NCBI GenBank assembly: GCA_900547615.1
Contig: URHH01000043.1
Span: forward strand, 1 to 18,905
DNA: 18,905 nucleotides
Origin: an uncultured Blautia sp.
GTDB taxonomy: Bacteria > Bacillota > Clostridia > Lachnospirales > Lachnospiraceae
Reading direction: 5' to 3'
Each line of letters starts with the position of its first letter. The stretch's first letter is position 1. The notes beneath the pieces were generated by a model, which had not been told where the DNA came from, made no database searches, and was given only the letters and a program-made list of their open reading frames with translations. The translations under genes were made by a program, and so were the position numbers. Positions 1 to 7,424 of this stretch are shown here, in pieces.

Positions 1-2
1 CT

Positions 3-98
3 ACCGTATTTTCCTGCGCAGTGGGTGTGTTTTTCGGAATTTATCCGGCTCGGAAAGCCGCAAAATTAAGCCCTATAGAGGCTCTTCGAAGAAACTGA
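3..98 (+). CDS. C-terminal end of a FtsX/MacB-type ABC transporter permease (partial)
   Basis: The window opens inside a coding region that reads in frame from base 3 to a TGA at 96-98. The last residues include GVFFGIYPARKAAKLSPIEA followed by LRRN. The terminal pattern 'G..PA.kAa.l.PieALR' is the hallmark of MacB/FtsX-family permeases, which pair with an ABC ATPase to move lipids, peptides or antibiotics or to drive cell-envelope enzymes. The last transmembrane helix and the short cytosolic tail are all that is visible, so the substrate cannot be inferred. It ends about 30 bases before the tRNA promoter, with no clear terminator between. Confidence 0.8.
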   Translation, partial: TVFSCAVGVFFGIYPARKAAKLSPIEALRRN

Positions 99-129
99 AA
101 AAAATAATAAAAAAATTTTCAAAAATCCC

Positions 130-158
130 TTGACATTTTATCCTTTATAGAGTAGAAT
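130..158 (+). promoter_or_regulatory. Sigma-A promoter of tRNA-Arg
   Basis: A perfect -35 TTGACA (130-135) and a -10 TAGAAT (153-158) are separated by exactly 17 bp and lie about 25-30 bases before the tRNA. An AT-rich tract (98-128), possibly an UP element, precedes the -35. This is the strongest promoter visible in the window, as expected for a stable RNA gene. Confidence 0.85.
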
Positions 159-189
159 ACTCATTGTTGCGAAGGAAAAACGCAAAAAT

Positions 190-263
190 GTGTGTTTAGC
201 TCAGCTGGATAGAGCGTTTGGCTACGGACCAAAAGGTCGGGGGTTCGAATCCTCTAACACACG
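190..263 (+). tRNA. tRNA-Arg (anticodon ACG)
   Basis: A full cloverleaf can be folded by hand. The acceptor stem pairs 190-196 with 256-262, the anticodon stem TTTGG pairs with CCAAA (217-221/229-233), and the T arm is GGGGG-TTCGAAT-CCTCT (239-255). The seven-base anticodon loop CTACGGA (222-228) puts ACG at 224-226, which reads the CGN arginine codons after A34-to-inosine editing. The discriminator base is G263. The 3' CCA is not encoded and would be added after transcription. It is a single tRNA with its own promoter and terminator. Confidence 0.95.
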
Positions 264-268
264 TAACT

Positions 269-302
269 GCCACTGGAAATGAGAGTTTCCAGTGGCTTTT
301 TT
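269..302 (+). terminator. Intrinsic terminator after tRNA-Arg
   Basis: A perfect 11-bp stem, GCCACTGGAAA (269-279) with TTTCCAGTGGC (286-296), has a 6-base loop and a run of T from 297. It ends the tRNA transcript. Confidence 0.93.
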
Positions 303-345
303 ACTTTATAAAAAGATGCCTGACAAATTACAGCGTATCTTGTGT

Positions 346-363
346 CCGGGCAGTTCTGCCCGG
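346..363. repeat. Perfect 18-bp GC-rich palindrome in the 5' leader of the CmpB gene
   Basis: CCGGGCAGTTCTGCCCGG is a perfect inverted repeat about 20 bases before the ribosome binding site of the next gene. No T-tract follows, so it is not a normal intrinsic terminator. It could be an operator or an mRNA hairpin; the sequence does not decide. Confidence 0.6.
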
Positions 364-396
364 ATTGACAGACATACACACACAGGAGGAAATGCT

Positions 397-1749
397 TTGG
401 AAGTGACAATGTATAAATTATTATGGGTTTTTGCAATCTTTTCTTTTGCCGGCTGGGTGATCGGCACAGCGGCAGCGGCATTTCGGGAAAAGAAATTTGT
501 TGACGTCGGATTTCTCTTTGGTCCCTGGTGTCCGGCATATGGATTCGGAGGCGTGATGTTTGCAGTATTCCTTCGGGAATTAAAAAACGAGCTGCTCTTT
601 TTATTTATAGGAGGCGTAGTTTTGTCTTTTCTTGTAAGCCTTGCAACCGGATTTGTGCTGGAAAAGATTTTTCATAAGAAATGGTGGGATTATTCCAGAA
701 AGAAGTTCCAGTTCGGAGGTTATGTAAATCTGCCGTATACAGTTGTGTGGGGAATTACAGCAGTTGTGTGCGTCTGTTTTGTAAATCCGTTTCTTGGAAA
801 AATGATAGGAATGATTCCGAGAAGAATCGGAGAAATTATACTTATTGTTCTTTACATTGTTCTTGCTATTGATTTTGCGGGAACTGTGGCAAGCTTTGCG
901 GCTGTAAATAAAAGGATAAGGAAGCTTGCGATTATCTCCAGTGTTTCTGAAAATCTGCAGAAGGCTGCAGATGAAATGGGAAAAGGTCTTGTGGGCTGGA
1001 CTTTAAAATATGTAAGCCGCGCTTATCCTGATCTCGAGGTAAAGAAACTTCTGGAAGCTAGGCAGGAGCAGGAGCGTCAGGCAGAGAAGGCAAAAGAAAA
1101 GGCAGGCGTTTTTGCAGTGGGCTGCAGTTTTTATAAGCTGGTCTGCCTGTTTTTTATCGGCGCTTTTCTGGGAGATATTATAGAGACGATTTTCTGCTGG
1201 ATCACGATGGGAAGGCTTATGAGCCGAAGCAGCGTGGTGTACGGGGATTTCAGCATTGTGTGGGGACTTGGCTGTGTGCTTCTGACAGCAATCCTTTACC
1301 AGTACAGAAACAGAAGCAAGGGCTATATTTTCATTTTCGGTACCGTGGTAGGCGGTGTTTACGAGTATGTGTGCAGCGTTTTCACAGAGATTGTATTTGG
1401 TACGGTTTTCTGGGATTACAGCAAGATTCCGTTTAACCTGGGCGGAAGGATCAATCTTCTTTTCTGCTTTTTCTGGGGGATCGTTGCTGTTTTGTGGCTC
1501 TGCTTCCTCTATCCGCGTCTTTCCGGACTGATTGAAAAAATTCCCAAAAAACCGGGAATCATTCTTTCCTGGATTATGATCGTGTTTATGCTGTTTGATA
1601 TGGGAATGTCAAGTCTTGCTCTTTGCAGGTACACAGAACGTCATACAGAAGAACAGGAAGTTACAACTGCAGTGGACGACTTTTTCGACGAGCATTTCCC
1701 TGATGAGCGAATGAAGCAAATTTATCCGAAGGCAATTTTAAGAAGATAG
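397..1749 (+). CDS. Duplicated CmpB-family (putative ABC-transporter type IV) membrane protein
   Basis: This is a polytopic membrane protein of about 450 residues. It contains two copies of the CmpB unit (Pfam PF06541, 'putative ABC-transporter type IV'). The N-terminal copy has FAGWVIGTAAAAF...GPWCPAYGFG...WWDYS and a later INLPYT-like WG segment. The C-terminal copy has GAFLGDIIETIFCW...YGDFSIVWGLG...FWDYSKIPFNLGGRINLL. A basic, charged linker rich in K, E, Q and R lies between them, near residues 170-235. No ATPase or clear substrate motif is present, so despite the family name transport is unproven. I chose TTG at 397 because an AGGAGG (384-389) stands 7 bases upstream; the ATG at 409 would be too far from it. 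The stop overlaps the ribosome binding site of pcrA, so the two are probably co-transcribed. Confidence 0.75.
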   Translation: MEVTMYKLLWVFAIFSFAGWVIGTAAAAFREKKFVDVGFLFGPWCPAYGFGGVMFAVFLRELKNELLFLFIGGVVLSFLVSLATGFVLEKIFHKKWWDYSRKKFQFGGYVNLPYTVVWGITAVVCVCFVNPFLGKMIGMIPRRIGEIILIVLYIVLAIDFAGTVASFAAVNKRIRKLAIISSVSENLQKAADEMGKGLVGWTLKYVSRAYPDLEVKKLLEARQEQERQAEKAKEKAGVFAVGCSFYKLVCLFFIGAFLGDIIETIFCWITMGRLMSRSSVVYGDFSIVWGLGCVLLTAILYQYRNRSKGYIFIFGTVVGGVYEYVCSVFTEIVFGTVFWDYSKIPFNLGGRINLLFCFFWGIVAVLWLCFLYPRLSGLIEKIPKKPGIILSWIMIVFMLFDMGMSSLALCRYTERHTEEQEVTTAVDDFFDEHFPDERMKQIYPKAILRR

Positions 1750-1758
1750 GAGTCAGAA

Positions 1759-3990
1759 ATGAGTATATATGATACATTAAATCCGCCTCAGAAAGAGGCA
1801 GTATTTCACACGGAAGGGCCCCTTTTGATTCTGGCGGGAGCAGGTTCCGGAAAAACGAGAGTGCTCACTCACAGAATCGCCTGCCTCATGGAAGAAAAGG
1901 GAGTCAATCCCTGGAATATCCTTGCCATTACCTTTACAAATAAGGCGGCTCAGGAGATGAGGGAGCGAGTAGATAAGCTTGTGGGCATGGGCGCAGAGAG
2001 CATATGGGTATCTACCTTCCACTCTGCCTGTGTGCGTATTTTAAGAAGACATATTGATTTTCTGGGATTTGACAATCACTTTGCCATTTACGATACAGAG
2101 GACCAGAAAACAGTGATAAAAGAGGTCTGCAGACGTCTGAATATTGACACGAAAATTTATAAAGAAAGAACTCTGATGGCAAAAATTTCCCACGCAAAGG
2201 ACGAGCTGATTTCTCCGGAGGAGATGGAGTTAAATGCGGGAGGAGATTTTAACGAAAAGAAGATCGCCGCTGTTTATAAGGAATACCAGGCGACCCTCCG
2301 AAAAAATAATGCCCTTGATTTTGATGATTTAATTGTGAAAACAGTAGAGCTTTTCCAGAATTATCCCAATGTATTGGAATATTATCAGGAGCGTTTCCAG
2401 TACATAATGGTGGACGAGTATCAGGATACGAATACGGCGCAGTTTAAGTTTGTAAGCCTTCTGGCGTCAAAATATCAGAATCTCTGCGTAGTAGGCGATG
2501 ACGACCAGTCTATTTATAAATTCCGCGGGGCGAATATCGGGAATATTCTGGGCTTTGAGCAGGCGTTTCCGGGAGCAAAGGTTATCCGCCTGGAGCAGAA
2601 TTACCGCTCCACAGGAAATATTCTGGAGGCTGCAAACCGCGTCATTGAAAATAATACGGAGCGTAAGCCAAAGAGACTCTGGACAGAAAACGAATCAGGA
2701 GATAAGGTGCATTTCCGCCAGTTTTTAAATGGTTTCGAGGAGGCGGAGTACGTTGTAGGAGAGATTACAAAGGCGAGAAGAAACGGGGACTGTAATTATA
2801 AGGACTGCGCTGTTTTATACAGAACGAACGCCCAGTCACGCCTTTTTGAAGAAAAATTCCTGCTTGCAAATGTTCCGTATAAGATTGTGGGCGGAATCAA
2901 TTTCTATGCAAGAAAAGAAATCAAGGATCTTCTCTGTTATTTGAAAACAATCAGCAACGCAAAAGACGACGTGGCGGTAAGGAGAATTTTAAATGTGCCG
3001 AAACGGGGAATCGGAGCGGCAACCGTAAGCAAGGTTCAGGATTACGCGGAATATATGCAGGTGAGTTTTTACGACGCGCTCCGCGTGGCGGAGGAGATTC
3101 CGTCTATTGGAAGAAGCCTTTCCAAAATCAACGGATTTGTGGAGTTTATCCAGTCTCTTCGCTCAAAGGAAGAAGTGTATACGGTCCGCGAGCTTCTGGA
3201 GGAGGTAATCCGCCTTACGGGATACGTGGACGAGCTTCGGGCGGAAGGCACGGACGAAGCGGAAGCAAGAATTGAAAATATTGACGAGCTGATTTCCAAA
3301 GCGGAAACGTATCAGGAGACAATGGAGGCGCAGAATGAGCCGGCAACACTTTCCGGTTTTCTGGAGGAGATCGCGCTTGTGGCAGATATTGACTCAGTAG
3401 ACCCTGATCAGGACTATGTGCTTCTTATGACCCTTCACAGCGCAAAGGGACTTGAGTTTCCAAAAGTTTTCCTGACAGGAATGGAGGACGGGATTTTCCC
3501 CGGATATATGTCCATCAGCACGGGAGACCCTTCTGATTTGGAGGAGGAACGCCGCCTCTGTTACGTGGGAATTACAAGAGCCATGAAGGAGCTGACGCTC
3601 ACCTGTGCCCAGCAGCGAATGATCCGCGGGGAAACGCAGTTTAACCGGGTCTCCCGGTTTGTGAGGGAAATTCCAAGAGAGCTTGTGGATCTGGGGCATA
3701 CCGTTCAGGAGAAAAAGCCCCGCCTCGAGGACATTGCGCCGAAAAATAACAGTTATATGCAGATGAAGATGGCGTTTCATGCAAAGCCCTTCCAGCCCAA
3801 AGAGTTTAAGGTTACAAAGGCGGAATCTCTTGATTATGAGGTGGGAGATACGGTCCGTCATGTGAAATTTGGCGTTGGTATCGTAAAAAATATTACAGAG
3901 GGCGGAAGAGACTACGAAGTTACTGTAGATTTTGACCGGTTCGGCGTCAAAAAAATGTTTGCAGGATTTGCAAAATTGAAAAAGATATAG
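1759..3990 (+). CDS. pcrA: ATP-dependent DNA helicase PcrA (UvrD/Rep superfamily 1A)
   Basis: This 743-residue protein matches the usual PcrA length. The Q motif LNPPQKEAV (Q11) is followed by Walker A AGAGSGKT (26-33), then FTNKAAQEMRERV, DEEx-type Walker B VDEYQDTN (about 218-225), GDDDQSIYKFRGA (about 245), QNYRST, and TLHSAKGLEFPKVF plus YVGITRA toward the C-terminus. The last 50 residues (EVGDTVRHVKFGVGIV...) form the Tudor-like domain that binds RNA polymerase in Gram-positive PcrA. It is a 3'-5' helicase for nucleotide-excision repair, removal of RecA filaments and transcription-replication conflicts. An AGGAG motif overlaps the upstream stop codon and fixes the ATG at 1759. Confidence 0.95.
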   Translation: MSIYDTLNPPQKEAVFHTEGPLLILAGAGSGKTRVLTHRIACLMEEKGVNPWNILAITFTNKAAQEMRERVDKLVGMGAESIWVSTFHSACVRILRRHIDFLGFDNHFAIYDTEDQKTVIKEVCRRLNIDTKIYKERTLMAKISHAKDELISPEEMELNAGGDFNEKKIAAVYKEYQATLRKNNALDFDDLIVKTVELFQNYPNVLEYYQERFQYIMVDEYQDTNTAQFKFVSLLASKYQNLCVVGDDDQSIYKFRGANIGNILGFEQAFPGAKVIRLEQNYRSTGNILEAANRVIENNTERKPKRLWTENESGDKVHFRQFLNGFEEAEYVVGEITKARRNGDCNYKDCAVLYRTNAQSRLFEEKFLLANVPYKIVGGINFYARKEIKDLLCYLKTISNAKDDVAVRRILNVPKRGIGAATVSKVQDYAEYMQVSFYDALRVAEEIPSIGRSLSKINGFVEFIQSLRSKEEVYTVRELLEEVIRLTGYVDELRAEGTDEAEARIENIDELISKAETYQETMEAQNEPATLSGFLEEIALVADIDSVDPDQDYVLLMTLHSAKGLEFPKVFLTGMEDGIFPGYMSISTGDPSDLEEERRLCYVGITRAMKELTLTCAQQRMIRGETQFNRVSRFVREIPRELVDLGHTVQEKKPRLEDIAPKNNSYMQMKMAFHAKPFQPKEFKVTKAESLDYEVGDTVRHVKFGVGIVKNITEGGRDYEVTVDFDRFGVKKMFAGFAKLKKI

Positions 3991-4018
3991 GGAATCAGTA
4001 GTAAAATCCGGATATATG

Positions 4019-4027
4019 TGATATAAT
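4019..4027 (+). promoter_or_regulatory. Extended -10 promoter for the small membrane protein
   Basis: TGA-TATAAT (4019-4027) is a TGn extended -10 with a consensus hexamer just after pcrA. The -35 position (3999-4004, TAGTAA) is poor, which is typical of extended -10 promoters. Confidence 0.55.
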
Positions 4028-4081
4028 AGGAACACCAAAGCGGTGACACGCTGTATGATTTTAGAGAGGATGGTGCACGAT

Positions 4082-4306
4082 ATGAACATGAATAAATTAG
4101 AAGAATTAGTAGCAGCATTAAAGAAAAAAGAAGACGAGAAACAGAAAAATACAGTCCTCTGGGTACTGGCGGTTATTGGTGCAGTGGCAGCAGTAGCAGG
4201 CATCGCATTTGCCGTATATCGTTTCTTCACACCGGATTATCTGGAAGATTTTGAAGAAGATTTCGATGATGATTTTGACGATTACTTTGAGGACGAAGAA
4301 GAGTAA
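4082..4306 (+). CDS. Small single-pass membrane protein with acidic tail
   Basis: This is a 74-residue protein of unknown function. A charged amphipathic N-terminus (KLEELVAALKKKEDEKQK, about residues 5-22) precedes one hydrophobic segment (VLWVLAVIGAVAAVAGIAFA). It ends in a strongly acidic cytosolic or exposed tail of D, E and F/Y repeats (EEDFDDDFDDYFEDEEE). An N-in orientation is likely from the positive residues before the helix. I do not recognise a named family. ATG 4070 and ATG 4088 are alternative starts in the same frame; 4082 is preferred because GAGAGG stands about 12 bases upstream, which is a little far. It has its own promoter and terminator, so it is monocistronic between pcrA and rlmD. 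Confidence 0.75.
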   Translation: MNMNKLEELVAALKKKEDEKQKNTVLWVLAVIGAVAAVAGIAFAVYRFFTPDYLEDFEEDFDDDFDDYFEDEEE

Positions 4307-4320
4307 TTTTATGAAGAGAG

Positions 4321-4352
4321 AAATAGCTCCGGCGAAAACCGGGGCTATTTTT
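4321..4352 (+). terminator. Intrinsic terminator
   Basis: A 12-bp stem, AAATAGCTCCGG (4321-4332) with CCGGGGCTATTT (4339-4350, one G-T pair), has loop CGAAAA and ends in a T run. It ends the transcript of the small membrane protein. Confidence 0.9.
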
Positions 4353-4378
4353 AAACTGTGAGACGAGGAGAAGAGAGA

Positions 4379-5782
4379 ATGAAAAAAGGTGAAATTTACG
4401 AAGGCGTAATTGAAAAGGTGGAGTTTCCCAATAAGGGTTTTGTGTATGTGGACGGGCAGAAGGTCATTGTGAAAAACGGCATTCCGGGTCAGAGAATCCG
4501 CTTTATGATAAATAAAAAGCGTTCCGGAAGAGCAGAGGGACGTCTTCTCGAGGTACTGGAAAAGTCGCCTCTTGAGACAAGAGAGCCGGTGTGCAGTATT
4601 TTTCCTGCCTGCGGCGGCTGTATGTATCAGACGATGGCTTATGAAGATCAGCTTCACATGAAAGAGGAGCAGGTAAGAAGCCTTCTTGACGGAGCGGTAA
4701 ATGAGTGGAAGAAAAATTCGGGCAAAGACCTTCCTTCTTACAAATGGGAGGGGATTCACGGAAGTCCCATAGAGTTCCGTTACCGCAACAAGATGGAATT
4801 TTCTTTTGGAGACGAGTATAAGGACGGACCGCTTTCCCTCGGGCTTCACAAAAAAGGCAGTACATACGATGTGCTGACAGCAGGGGACTGTAAGCTGGTA
4901 CATGAGGATATGACGAAGATTCTTCTCTGTGTGTGGGAATATTTCCGCTCCAGAGGCGCTTCCTACTATAAAAAAATGCAGCATACAGGTTTTCTCCGCC
5001 ATCTTCTTTTAAGACGAGGAGTGACAACAGGAGAAATTCTGGTGCATCTTGTGACGACCACGCAGGAGCAGTGGGATATGGAACCTCTTGTACAGGAGCT
5101 TCTTTCCCTTCCTCTGGAAGGAAAGATCGTGGGGATTATGCACATTTTAAATGATTCCCTTTCCGATGTGGTACAGAGCGACGAGACACACATTCTTTAC
5201 GGAAGAGATTATTTTTATGAGACGCTTCTTGGTCTTCAGTTTAAGGTGAGTACATTTTCTTTTTTCCAGCCAAACTCCCTGGCTGCAGAAGTTCTGTACA
5301 GTGTTGTGCGCGATTATATCGGTGATACGAAGGGTCAGGAAGTTTTTGATCTGTACAGCGGTACGGGAACGATTGCCCAGCTTGCAGCCGCTGTTGCGAA
5401 AGAAGTGATTGGTGTGGAAATCGTGGAGGAGGCAGTTGAGGCGGCAAAGGAAAACGCAGAGAGAAACGGTCTTACAAACTGCCGTTTTATTGCCGGGGAC
5501 GTTTTGAAGGTTTTAGATGAACTTCTCGAGAAGCCGGACACGATCATTCTCGACCCGCCGCGAGACGGCATTCATCCGAAGGCTCTGCCTAAGATTCTGG
5601 CTTATGGGGTGGAAAATATTGTCTATATTTCCTGTAAGGCGACGAGTCTCGCAAGAGATCTGCCGGCATTTCTGGAGGCAGGGTATCAGTTAGAGAGAGC
5701 GTGCTGTGTGGATCAGTTCTGTGAGACGGTGCATGTGGAGACTGTGATTCAGATGACGTATTGTGGTGATAATAGGAAATAA
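4379..5782 (+). CDS. rlmD: 23S rRNA (uracil-5-)-methyltransferase, RlmD/RumA family
   Basis: This 467-residue SAM-dependent enzyme makes 5-methyluridine in 23S rRNA; Gram-positive relatives (RlmCD) can modify two positions. It starts with a TRAM RNA-binding domain (about 1-60). Next come the four cysteines of the RumA [4Fe-4S] cluster (C72, C78, C81, C171). The Rossmann methyltransferase follows, with FDLYSGTGT, the LDPPRDGIH motif and catalytic Cys419 in ISCKATSLARDL. The start at 4379 is set by GAGGAG 8 bases upstream. The extreme C-terminus after HVETV (IQMTYCGDNRK) looks unlike the usual family ending. Mobile-element relics begin right after the gene. The rumA 3' end is a known integration site of conjugative elements in Firmicutes. 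Confidence 0.92.
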   Translation: MKKGEIYEGVIEKVEFPNKGFVYVDGQKVIVKNGIPGQRIRFMINKKRSGRAEGRLLEVLEKSPLETREPVCSIFPACGGCMYQTMAYEDQLHMKEEQVRSLLDGAVNEWKKNSGKDLPSYKWEGIHGSPIEFRYRNKMEFSFGDEYKDGPLSLGLHKKGSTYDVLTAGDCKLVHEDMTKILLCVWEYFRSRGASYYKKMQHTGFLRHLLLRRGVTTGEILVHLVTTTQEQWDMEPLVQELLSLPLEGKIVGIMHILNDSLSDVVQSDETHILYGRDYFYETLLGLQFKVSTFSFFQPNSLAAEVLYSVVRDYIGDTKGQEVFDLYSGTGTIAQLAAAVAKEVIGVEIVEEAVEAAKENAERNGLTNCRFIAGDVLKVLDELLEKPDTIILDPPRDGIHPKALPKILAYGVENIVYISCKATSLARDLPAFLEAGYQLERACCVDQFCETVHVETVIQMTYCGDNRK

Positions 5783-5835
5783 GACGGTTATACCACAAGA
5801 TGTTGTGGCTTTTGAGCGAAAATCGAGCGAAAAAT

Positions 5836-5870
5836 GGGGCAAAAAACAGGCGTTTTTGCCCCTTGTTTTT
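5836..5870 (+). terminator. Intrinsic terminator of rlmD
   Basis: A perfect 10-bp stem, GGGGCAAAAA (5836-5845) with TTTTTGCCCC (5853-5862), is followed by TTGTTTTTT. A smaller hairpin, CCACAA-GATG-TTGTGG (5793-5808), lies just upstream and is followed by CTTTT, so there may be two tandem stops. Confidence 0.88.
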
Positions 5871-5922
5871 TGCCCTTTTCACAGATGACATCGGGTTTTG
5901 GACAGATGGAAAAAGAAAAATC

Positions 5923-5961
5923 AGAGGACAAGCAGATGAGAAGCCTGCCGGTCCTCTTTTT
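5923..5961 (+). terminator. Hairpin terminator in gene-free stretch
   Basis: The stem AGAGGAC (5923-5929) with GTCCTCT (5951-5957) is extended inward by GCAG/CTGC and followed by T residues. No convincing gene precedes it between 5871 and 5922, so it probably belongs to a deleted gene of the mobile element. The whole 5783-6087 stretch holds only terminators and the ribosome binding site of the next relic. Confidence 0.7.
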
Positions 5962-5997
5962 TATATATGCCCGTTTTTACGAGCAGAACAGAAGAAT

Positions 5998-6046
5998 GAT
6001 CGGTAACATTCGTTTCCTACACAACGAATTCTACCGGTCTTTTTTT
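5998..6046 (+). terminator. Terminator ending in GACCGGTC-like stem (relic element)
   Basis: The outer stem GATCGGTA (5998-6005) with TACCGGTC (6032-6039) and the inner stem ATTCGTT (6008-6014) with AACGAAT (6023-6029) are followed by seven T residues. The 3' arm CCGGTCTTTTTT is repeated in the terminator at 6703-6741, suggesting both belong to the same element. Confidence 0.75.
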
Positions 6047-6087
6047 GTGTTCATATTCAAAGAATTGTAACGAAAAAAGGAGTCAAT

Positions 6088-6687
6088 ATGAAAACAATCA
6101 CAACCGAAGAACTTAAGAATATGAATCATCAAGAGGGACTGATCCTTCAGGGGTGTGGCGGTGACCTTCAGGAGTGGATAAAAGGGATGAAATGAAATTT
6201 CCATCTTCAGGAGTGGATAGATGGAATCAATGGAATTCTTCGAGAACAGGGAATTCTTTTAGATGGAAAGCCGCTGGATGATGTTGCAGTCTTTCAGCAT
6301 GAAGGACTTACCAATTTGCTGTTTGCCTTTGGGGAACACAAACTGGATATCGGTAAACTTGCCATTTGGAGAATCCAAACCCGTGAGCAGTTTGGAGGAA
6401 CCTGGCTCTCCGATTATATGGAAAACAAGCTGGGCGGTTTTGCAAAGAGGCAGCAGGCAAAACCGGATTGTCCGCTCATTGGTGAAGATGGAAATATTTT
6501 TAATTTAATGGGAATCGCATCCCGAACTCTGAAAGAGAATGGAATGTATGAGCAGGCGGAAAAAATGCAGCAGAGAATCACAGGTGGAGAATGTCACAGC
6601 TATGAGGAAGCACTGATGATTATTGCCGATTATGTGAATATCACATCCTCAGAGCTGGAAGAAGGCATGAAAATGGATTTTTCTTAA
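6088..6687 (+). pseudogene. Conjugative-element accessory gene interrupted by a 39-bp in-frame partial duplication with a stop
   Basis: An ATG at 6088 behind AAAGGAG begins MKTITTEELKNMNHQEG. The reading frame runs through LQGCGGDLQEWI and stops at TGA 6193-6195. The same frame then resumes with NFH and a second LQEWI and continues uninterrupted to TAA 6685-6687. Without the extra 13 codons it would be about 186 residues. The body includes LLFAFGEHKLDIGKLAIWRI, FGGTWLSDYM and a C-terminal helix-rich part. I recognise this as a type of conserved hypothetical protein found in Lachnospiraceae conjugative elements, but cannot name its family. It is most likely inactivated. An intact product could only come from readthrough of the TGA or restart downstream. 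Confidence 0.75.
6166..6219 (+). repeat. 15-bp direct repeat flanking the stop-bearing insertion
   Basis: CTTCAGGAGTGGATA occurs at 6166-6180 and again at 6205-6219, exactly 39 bases (13 codons) apart. The second copy is in frame with the first. The segment between holds the TGA at 6193-6195. A shorter CTTCAGG copy is also present at 6154-6160, so replication slippage or template switching is plausible. Confidence 0.9.
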
Positions 6688-6702
6688 AACAGCAAACAAC
6701 AG

Positions 6703-6741
6703 GATCGGTCAGTCGGAAACTCAGGATGACCGGTCTTTTTT
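6703..6741 (+). terminator. Terminator after the interrupted accessory gene
   Basis: GATCGGTCA (6703-6711) pairs with TGACCGGTC (6727-6735; one G-T pair), followed by a T run. It shares its 3' arm with the terminator at 5998-6046. Confidence 0.85.
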
Positions 6742-6781
6742 ATTACGCATTTTTGGTAAGAAGAAAGGATGGAAGAGAATT

Positions 6782-7054
6782 ATGAAAACAAGACAGCAAG
6801 AACAGGTTTCCGACTTTCCATATGGATGGAACAAAGGTGATACCTGAGTGATGATCACCAATAAAGCCAAGAAAAGCACCTGTGAATATACCGTGGAGAG
6901 CTATGACGGAAGATACTTCAGTGTCCGCAGCCATACCGGACTTTTTCATCGAGCCTCTCCGCAAAGATTATTCCATTCAAAGGAAGAAGCAGTTGCAGCC
7001 TTGGAACAATCGGAAACACAGACGCAGGAAAGAGGCGGAATGACATTTCAATAG
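6782..7054 (+). pseudogene. Small conjugative-element gene with in-frame TGA
   Basis: An ATG at 6782 begins MKTRQQEQVSDFPYGWNKGD. The frame reaches TGA at 6845-6847 after residue 21, then continues in the same frame with VMITNKAKKSTCEY and runs to TAG at 7052-7054. The C-terminal part (YDGRYFSVRSHTG...HSKEEAVAALEQ) reads as a compact, intact small domain. The simplest history is a TGG-to-TGA change (GDT-W-VMITN) in an originally 90-residue protein. The downstream part could still be translated from GTG 6848 or ATG 6851, which directly abut the stop. No family name is assigned. Confidence 0.6.
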
Positions 7055-7082
7055 AAATTTTGAGAGTAAGGAGTGAGAAGAT

Positions 7083-7324
7083 ATGACCGCAAGATTTATG
7101 AGTGATTCCAAACCGTGTATATGTATTTGAAAGACCGGAGCAATGCACAGGGACAGTGCTATCCGGCGATTGGTACCATCGCAAAGGAACTACATCTGTC
7201 CCGGCGCACGGTGGAACGTGCGATTCAGGATTTGATTACAGCCGGACTCTTAAAGAAAGAACAACGTTGGCGGGAGAACGGCGGCAGGAGCAGTCTGCTG
7301 TTTACCCTGACAGACTGCAATTAA
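7083..7324 (+). pseudogene. HTH_36-type helix-turn-helix protein, N-terminal frameshift
   Basis: An ATG at 7083 behind AAGGAGTGAG gives MTARFMSDSK and then runs out of frame to a TGA. The rest of the protein lies in another frame from about 7115: VYMYLKDRSNAQGQCYPAIG followed by TIAKELHLSRRTVERAIQDL and a C-terminal wing. The second part is a winged helix-turn-helix of the replication-initiator/HTH_36 kind common in Lachnospiraceae mobile elements. Relatives keep a few residues (about LP.RA.L) between 'SDSK' and 'VYMYLKDR', so a small deletion that shifts the frame is the likely lesion. A truncated product from GTG 7115 would still hold the whole HTH. Confidence 0.65.
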
Positions 7325-7330
7325 AAATAT

Positions 7331-7365
7331 CGCCACCAAGGGGAAGGTTTGTCCTCTTGGTGGCG
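7331..7365 (-). terminator. Hairpin with possible minus-strand terminator activity
   Basis: A perfect 10-bp stem, CGCCACCAAG (7331-7340) with CTTGGTGGCG (7356-7365), has a GC-rich loop. On the minus strand it is followed by ATATTTTTAATT; on the plus strand there is no T-tract. Confidence 0.5.
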
Positions 7366-7424
7366 TATGGATTATGTCACTGCGGCATATGCAGAAGGGA
7401 TCACCTGAAGAAATCCTAATAGAC

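Noticed and set aside
365..370. TTGACA before the CmpB gene as a -35 box
   Set aside because: The matching -10 position falls on the ribosome binding site (GGAAAT), so no promoter can be built from it.
3394..5002. Long minus-strand open frames across pcrA, the small membrane protein and rlmD
   Set aside because: They cross terminators and known genes, lack ribosome binding sites, and show no family motifs.
5906..6070. Possible small protein starting MEKEKSEDKQMRSLP between rlmD and the relics
   Set aside because: It runs through two strong terminator hairpins and has no ribosome binding site, so the frame is most likely incidental.
6193..6847. UGA recoding (selenocysteine or tryptophan) in the two interrupted genes
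   Set aside because: No SECIS-like hairpin is evident right after the TGA codons, TGG is used normally around them, and the third and fourth genes are broken by frameshifts, so decay explains all four.
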